From contig JAICVH010000040.1 of assembly GCA_025935435.1 (NCBI GenBank), positions 1 to 10,995 of the forward strand: DNA of 10,995 nucleotides, written 5' to 3'. Shown here one piece after another: positions 7,130-10,995 of this stretch. Every line of letters starts with the position of its first letter. The stretch's first letter is position 1. The stretch comes from Burkholderiales bacterium. Its GTDB lineage: Bacteria; Pseudomonadota; Gammaproteobacteria; Burkholderiales; Casimicrobiaceae. Below the pieces are notes generated by a model, which made no database searches, was not told the DNA's origin, and was given only the letters and a program-made list of their open reading frames with translations. The position numbers and the translations under genes are program-made.

Positions 7130-7254
7130 GCGGTCTGCGATTCGACGATCTGCCGCGATGTCATGGTACTCGCGGACAGCGCGTCAGGCCATGCCCTATT
7201 CCGTGAACGATCAGAGATACACTGCGGCACTTCGACCGAAACGCGTGTTGCGAC
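7130..7254. other. Divergent intergenic region between hydrolase and cyclase genes
   Basis: This is the largest gene-free stretch of the window and must hold both divergent promoters. On the + strand TACACT (7218-7223) resembles a -10 box, but no convincing -35 box lies 16-18 bases before it. No clear Shine-Dalgarno precedes ATG 7255. No operator palindrome or riboswitch was recognised. Confidence 0.4.
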
Positions 7255-10053
7255 ATGAGCGACCCGAATGCCGCTTCGCTGCCTGTGCTGCAACCACGCC
7301 CCGAGCGCCCGAGCGCTGCGCAAGCGGACGTCCTGACGTTCCTGTTCACGGACATCGAGGGCTCGAGCCCCCGGTGGCTCGACCATCGAGTCGCGATGCA
7401 ATCGGCGGTCGGCCTGCATGACGCACTGCTTACCGCCGCGATTGCTGCGCACGACGGCCGCGTATTCAAGACCACCGGCGACGGTTTCTATGCGGTGTTC
7501 GCGCTCCCGGCGGATGCGTTGAATGCAGCCGTCGCGGCGCAGCAGGCGCTTGCGGCGCGCGACTGGTCGGACGTCGGCGGTCTCGCCGTGCGCATGGCCG
7601 TGCATGTGGGGACGGCGCAGCGCCGCGACGACGACTACTTCGGTCCCGCAGTGAACCGCGTCGCGCGGCTGCTGCCGCTCGGCCACGGGGGCCAGATCCT
7701 GTTGACGGCGTCGGCAGCGGAACTGGTCGTCGCCGAGCGGGATCATCGGCATCCGCTGCGCTTGCTTGGCGCGCACCCGCTCGACGACCCGGCGCAACCG
7801 GTCGGCGTGTACCAGGTGGATGTGGCCGGATTGCGACGCGAGTTCCCGTCGCTGCGCACGAGCGACGTGCGGCGCACGAACCTGCCGCATCAATCGAGCG
7901 CGCTCATTGGAAGGGAGGCCGAGCTGGCAGAAGTCCAGCAATTGCTCGACGCGAGCCGCCTGGTGACGCTCGCGGGTGCAGGCGGTGTCGGCAAGACGCG
8001 GCTGGCGCTGGACGCGGGCGCACGACGGCTAGACCGCCATGCGGACGGTGTGTGGATGGTCGAACTCGCGCCGATCGCGGACCCCGCCCTGGTTGCAAGC
8101 ACCGTCGCAACGGCGTTGCGTATCGAGTCGTCGGGCGATCTCGGCCCGTTGGAACTGCTGGCGAGCCGCGTTCGCGACAAGGTGATGCTGCTGATCGTCG
8201 ACAACTGCGAGCACCTTATCGGCGCGGTCGCAACGATGGTCGAGGCGTTGCTTGCCGCAGCGCCGGATTTGCAGGTGTTGGCGACGTCACAGGAGCCGCT
8301 CGGCGTATCCGGCGAGCATGTGTTGCGTGTGCCGTCGTTGTCGGTTCCAGACGAACGTGTTTCAGAGGCAGAGTTGATCGCAGCACCCGCTGTCCGTCTG
8401 TTCGTCGAGCGGGCGAGGGCGGTCGACGCAGGTTTCAGTCTCGATGCCCGAACCATTGGCGTCGTCGCGGCGATATGCCGTCGCCTCGACGGCATTGCAC
8501 TCGCGATCGAGATGGCGGCCGCGCGGGCATCGACGCTCGGCGTGGAAACGCTCGCATCGCGGCTCGACGAGCGCTTCCGGCTGCTGACACGGGGCGCACG
8601 CACCGCATTACCGCGACAGCAGACGCTGCGCGCGACGCTCGACTGGAGTCACGGCCTGCTCGACGAAGGTGAGCGATCGATATTCCGTCGGCTCGCCGTG
8701 TTCGCCGGCGGCTTCACCGTCGATGCCGCGACGGAAGTCGTCGCCGACAAGACGATCGACGCACTCGAAGCGATGGACCACCTGTCGCATCTCGTCGCGC
8801 GCTCGCTGGTCGCAACCGACGCGGCCGGCGAAGGCCGACGCTTGCGTCTGCTTGAAACAACACGCGCGTATGCGCTCGCGAAGCTCGCGGATGCCGATGA
8901 AACGCTCGCGACCAAACGTCGGCATGCCGTGCATTACCGGTCGCTGTTCGAGCGGAGCTTCGATGAATGGTCGCTGCTGTCGGACCGCGATTGGCGTGCC
9001 CGCTACGCGCCCGAACGCGACAACCTTCGCGCCGCACTCGATTTTGCGTTCGGGCCCGACGGCGATGTGCAACTCGGCGTCGCGCTGCTCGCTGCCTCTT
9101 CGCGTCTTTGGTACGGCCTATCGCTGCTGGGGGAAGCACGGGACCGCTTCGACGCAGCCATGCCGTTCGTAACGGCGGAAACCAATCCCGCGATCGCCGC
9201 CCGCTTCTGGCTCGGCGTCGGCATGATCTGGTACGACGGCAGCGCCGACAAGACGACGGCAGCGCTGGAAAAAGCCATTGGGCTGCTGCGCACGATCGAC
9301 GATCCAATGACGCTCGGCGAAGCGCTGGCGAGACTTGGATCGCAGCTCGCGACGCCACTCACGACACGCGCGCGCGGCGACGCGATGCTCGAAGAGGCAC
9401 GCGTGCTGCTGGAGCGTGCGGGCCGGCCGCGCCATCTCGCGCGCTATTACGTCGCTGCTTCGCATCTGCAAACGATGCAGGGGAACGATGCGGCCTCCGA
9501 CGTCATGCAACGGCGTGCGCTCGAGCTGTTCCGGATGGCCGGCGCGGACTGGGACGCGCTGATGGTGATCAGCAACCTTGCCGACATGGTGTGGTCGCGG
9601 GGCGATCTCGATGACGCGATCCGCGTCATCCGCGAGACAGTGCAGACCGTGCGGGAATCACCGGATGCGACGCGGAGTTCGCTCGGCAATCCGCTTGGGA
9701 ACCTCGCAGGCGTGCTGACCGAGGCGGGCCAACTCGACGAGGCGCTCGCCGTGACGCGCGAGGCCATCCCGATCCTGCGCGAGGTGGGCTCGCATTGGGG
9801 CTACTTCGACCATATCGCGCTGCGTGTCGCGCTTCGCGGTCGCATCGACGACGCGGCGCGGCTCGAGGGGTTTGCCGACGCGGCGTTTCTTGCGCAGGGA
9901 GAGAATCTGCGGCAGCCGAACGAAGCGCGGCTGCGCGCACAACTGCTCGATCTGCTGCAACAGAAGCTGACTCACGAGCGACTCACCGCATTGCTTGCCG
10001 AGGGTGCGCGCCTGTCCGATGACGACGCGTGCCGCCTGGCGATGGAAGAGTGA
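7255..10053 (+). CDS. Class III adenylyl cyclase - NB-ARC-like ATPase - TPR regulator
   Basis: A 932-residue multidomain protein. Residues ~25-165 are a class III nucleotide cyclase domain: FTDIEG with Asp33 and TGDG with Asp76 (two-metal aspartates), Lys72 and Asp127 (adenine selection), and Asn134 and Arg138 in VNRVAR (transition state). All six are present, so it should make cAMP. Residues ~215-480 are a STAND/NB-ARC-like ATPase: Walker A GAGGVGKT at 241-248, and hydrophobic LLIVDNCEH with Asp316 as Walker B. The rest is a helical, TPR-like half, poorly conserved in detail. No membrane segment and no C-terminal LuxR-type helix-turn-helix is seen, unlike many ATPase-TPR regulators. The likely scheme (inference) is that a ligand or partner bound by the TPR half switches the ATPase, which gates cyclase activity. 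ATG 7255 follows an upstream stretch without alternative start. It is divergent from the hydrolase operon and ends 5 bases before the converging imuB. Confidence 0.92.
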   Translation: MSDPNAASLPVLQPRPERPSAAQADVLTFLFTDIEGSSPRWLDHRVAMQSAVGLHDALLTAAIAAHDGRVFKTTGDGFYAVFALPADALNAAVAAQQALAARDWSDVGGLAVRMAVHVGTAQRRDDDYFGPAVNRVARLLPLGHGGQILLTASAAELVVAERDHRHPLRLLGAHPLDDPAQPVGVYQVDVAGLRREFPSLRTSDVRRTNLPHQSSALIGREAELAEVQQLLDASRLVTLAGAGGVGKTRLALDAGARRLDRHADGVWMVELAPIADPALVASTVATALRIESSGDLGPLELLASRVRDKVMLLIVDNCEHLIGAVATMVEALLAAAPDLQVLATSQEPLGVSGEHVLRVPSLSVPDERVSEAELIAAPAVRLFVERARAVDAGFSLDARTIGVVAAICRRLDGIALAIEMAAARASTLGVETLASRLDERFRLLTRGARTALPRQQTLRATLDWSHGLLDEGERSIFRRLAVFAGGFTVDAATEVVADKTIDALEAMDHLSHLVARSLVATDAAGEGRRLRLLETTRAYALAKLADADETLATKRRHAVHYRSLFERSFDEWSLLSDRDWRARYAPERDNLRAALDFAFGPDGDVQLGVALLAASSRLWYGLSLLGEARDRFDAAMPFVTAETNPAIAARFWLGVGMIWYDGSADKTTAALEKAIGLLRTIDDPMTLGEALARLGSQLATPLTTRARGDAMLEEARVLLERAGRPRHLARYYVAASHLQTMQGNDAASDVMQRRALELFRMAGADWDALMVISNLADMVWSRGDLDDAIRVIRETVQTVRESPDATRSSLGNPLGNLAGVLTEAGQLDEALAVTREAIPILREVGSHWGYFDHIALRVALRGRIDDAARLEGFADAAFLAQGENLRQPNEARLRAQLLDLLQQKLTHERLTALLAEGARLSDDDACRLAMEE

Positions 10054-10058
10054 GTCGG

Positions 10059-10995
10059 CTACGCGAAATAACCGTGCAGGAACCACTCGCCATCGTCGGT
10101 ACCGTAACGGTGGTCGCGGTAGATCCATACGATTTCCCGGCGCGGCGTTTCGGCGACGAAGTAATCGCGCCGGAAATCGCGACCGTCCCACCATCCCGAC
10201 TCGATACGCTCAGGACCGTCGCGAAGGATCCACGGCTTCGCTTCGAGCGTTGCTCCGAGGGGCTGCGCTTCCTCCAGCAGCCATGCGGGACGCGGCGCGA
10301 CGGTCGGGGCCGCTTGTCGCGCAGAGATGTCGTTGCTGCGCGCATGGCGTGAAGTCCGCCGCGCTTGCCGCGCGGGGTCATCCGTTGCGCGAGCACGGCG
10401 AGTGTTCACGATGCTCGGCGCACCCGTGCGCGCAGGAGATGTGGCGCAGGCTGTTTCGCGCATCGCGTATTCGGGACGGTGCTCCGCTTGCGCCTGCAGC
10501 GTGACGACCGCGTCGTCGCCGAGGCGTGCGCGCAGCCGATCGACGAGCGGAACGACGACAGTGCCGGCCTCGTCTTCAGGCAACAGGCCGAGATTGTGAC
10601 CCGCGAGCGCTGCGGTTTCATCGCTTGTCAGAACGATCGCTTCGACGGGTGCCGGCAGCGCGATTTTTGCCAGCCGCTCACGCAACACGGACACGAGATG
10701 CGCGGGTGCGCGTGCAGGAGCACCGAGCGCAAACGTCGCCCGCGTTGGCGGCGTTCCGCGCGCGCGAACATGCCGTTCGTGATGAAGCACGAGCGACAGC
10801 CGCACGACGCCGAGGCCGCGCGCCAGCAGCCACCCCGCCAGCTGGTGGACGAGCCGCTGCACGCCAAAGCCGAGTGCTTCGACATCGTCGACCGGAGCGG
10901 GAAGCGGTAACGTGCGTTCGAAGCGCGGCGGCGGCGCATAAGGCAGACGGGGGTCTGCCGCGCGACCAAGCGCGCGATCGAGTGTGTCGACGAGC
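10059..10995 (-). CDS. imuB: ImuB, Y-family polymerase-like mutasome protein, C-terminal part
   Basis: The frame stays open to the right edge, so the N-terminus lies outside; 311 codons are visible. ImuB is a catalytically inactive Y-family polymerase homologue that, with ImuA and DnaE2, forms the SOS-induced mutasome and links it to the sliding clamp. Seen here: a segment rich in proline near the edge, PYAPPPRFERTLPLPAPVDD, then the little-finger-like region, a basic low-complexity linker, and the conserved C-terminal block IESGWWDGRDFRRDYFVAE followed by the ending VWIYRDHR...WFLHGYFA, which is characteristic of ImuB. Internal GTG or ATG codons such as 10862 are not the start, because homology continues upstream. 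The gene converges on the cyclase gene with only 5 bases between stops. imuA would be expected beyond the right edge with dnaE2 downstream or elsewhere; here no dnaE2 follows imuB. Confidence 0.87.
   Translation of the reverse strand, partial: LVDTLDRALGRAADPRLPYAPPPRFERTLPLPAPVDDVEALGFGVQRLVHQLAGWLLARGLGVVRLSLVLHHERHVRARGTPPTRATFALGAPARAPAHLVSVLRERLAKIALPAPVEAIVLTSDETAALAGHNLGLLPEDEAGTVVVPLVDRLRARLGDDAVVTLQAQAEHRPEYAMRETACATSPARTGAPSIVNTRRARATDDPARQARRTSRHARSNDISARQAAPTVAPRPAWLLEEAQPLGATLEAKPWILRDGPERIESGWWDGRDFRRDYFVAETPRREIVWIYRDHRYGTDDGEWFLHGYFA

Noticed and set aside
7204..7220. Possible CRP site near GTGAACGATCAGAGA before the cyclase gene
   Set aside because: Only one half-site partly matches TGTGA and the other half does not match TCACA; not supportable.
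7114..7941. Long minus-strand open frame opposite the start of the cyclase gene
   Set aside because: Its product is Arg/His-rich with no domain, while the + strand frame holds all cyclase motifs; a composition shadow of GC-rich coding DNA.
10059..10862. ImuB starting at GTG 10862
   Set aside because: The frame continues upstream with typical ImuB sequence to the window edge, so this is an internal codon.

Overview
The window is high-GC DNA in which nearly every base is coding and genes sit end to end. The gene content (an ImuB-type mutasome polymerase, an AcpA-type acid phosphatase lipoprotein, a b-type cytochrome paired with a Tat-exported molybdoenzyme, and a class III cyclase fused to an ATPase) fits a free-living Gram-negative proteobacterium. 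A Burkholderiales-like betaproteobacterium is most likely, but that is an inference from gene style, not a demonstrated assignment.

Layout. From 1 to 5702, five genes run on the + strand with junctions of +29, -4, +33 and -8 bases, so they look like one transcript or at least coupled genes: a zinc carboxypeptidase of the M14 family (5' end cut off), an AcpA-type phosphatase lipoprotein, an MFS permease, a four-helix cytochrome b, and a sulfite-oxidase-like molybdenum enzyme. The last two form an evident pair: a membrane haem protein and a periplasmic molybdenum catalytic subunit. The first three share no obvious pathway beyond hydrolysis of exported or external substrates and transport.

From 5702 to 5780 lies a near-perfect inverted repeat with 23-bp arms that fills the space between two converging genes. 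It looks like a dispersed REP/MITE-type element and could also terminate transcription from both sides. From 7129 back to 5786 (minus strand) are two closely spaced genes, an alpha/beta hydrolase of the dienelactone hydrolase type followed by a type I phosphoribosyltransferase. These two domains are fused in some other bacteria.

A 125-bp divergent intergenic region (7130-7254) separates them from a large + strand gene (7255-10053). Its product joins a class III adenylyl cyclase domain, which keeps every catalytic residue, to an NB-ARC-like ATPase and a TPR-like C-terminal half, and has no DNA-binding domain. Five bases after its stop, a converging minus-strand gene runs off the right edge: the C-terminal part of ImuB, the inactive Y-family polymerase of the SOS mutasome.

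No tRNA, rRNA, CRISPR array or intact insertion sequence was seen, and no gene-free stretch exceeds 125 bases. The most unusual items are the palindromic element, the complete catalytic set of the cyclase-ATPase protein, the unfused hydrolase/phosphoribosyltransferase pair, and a strong hairpin at the acpA/MFS junction.
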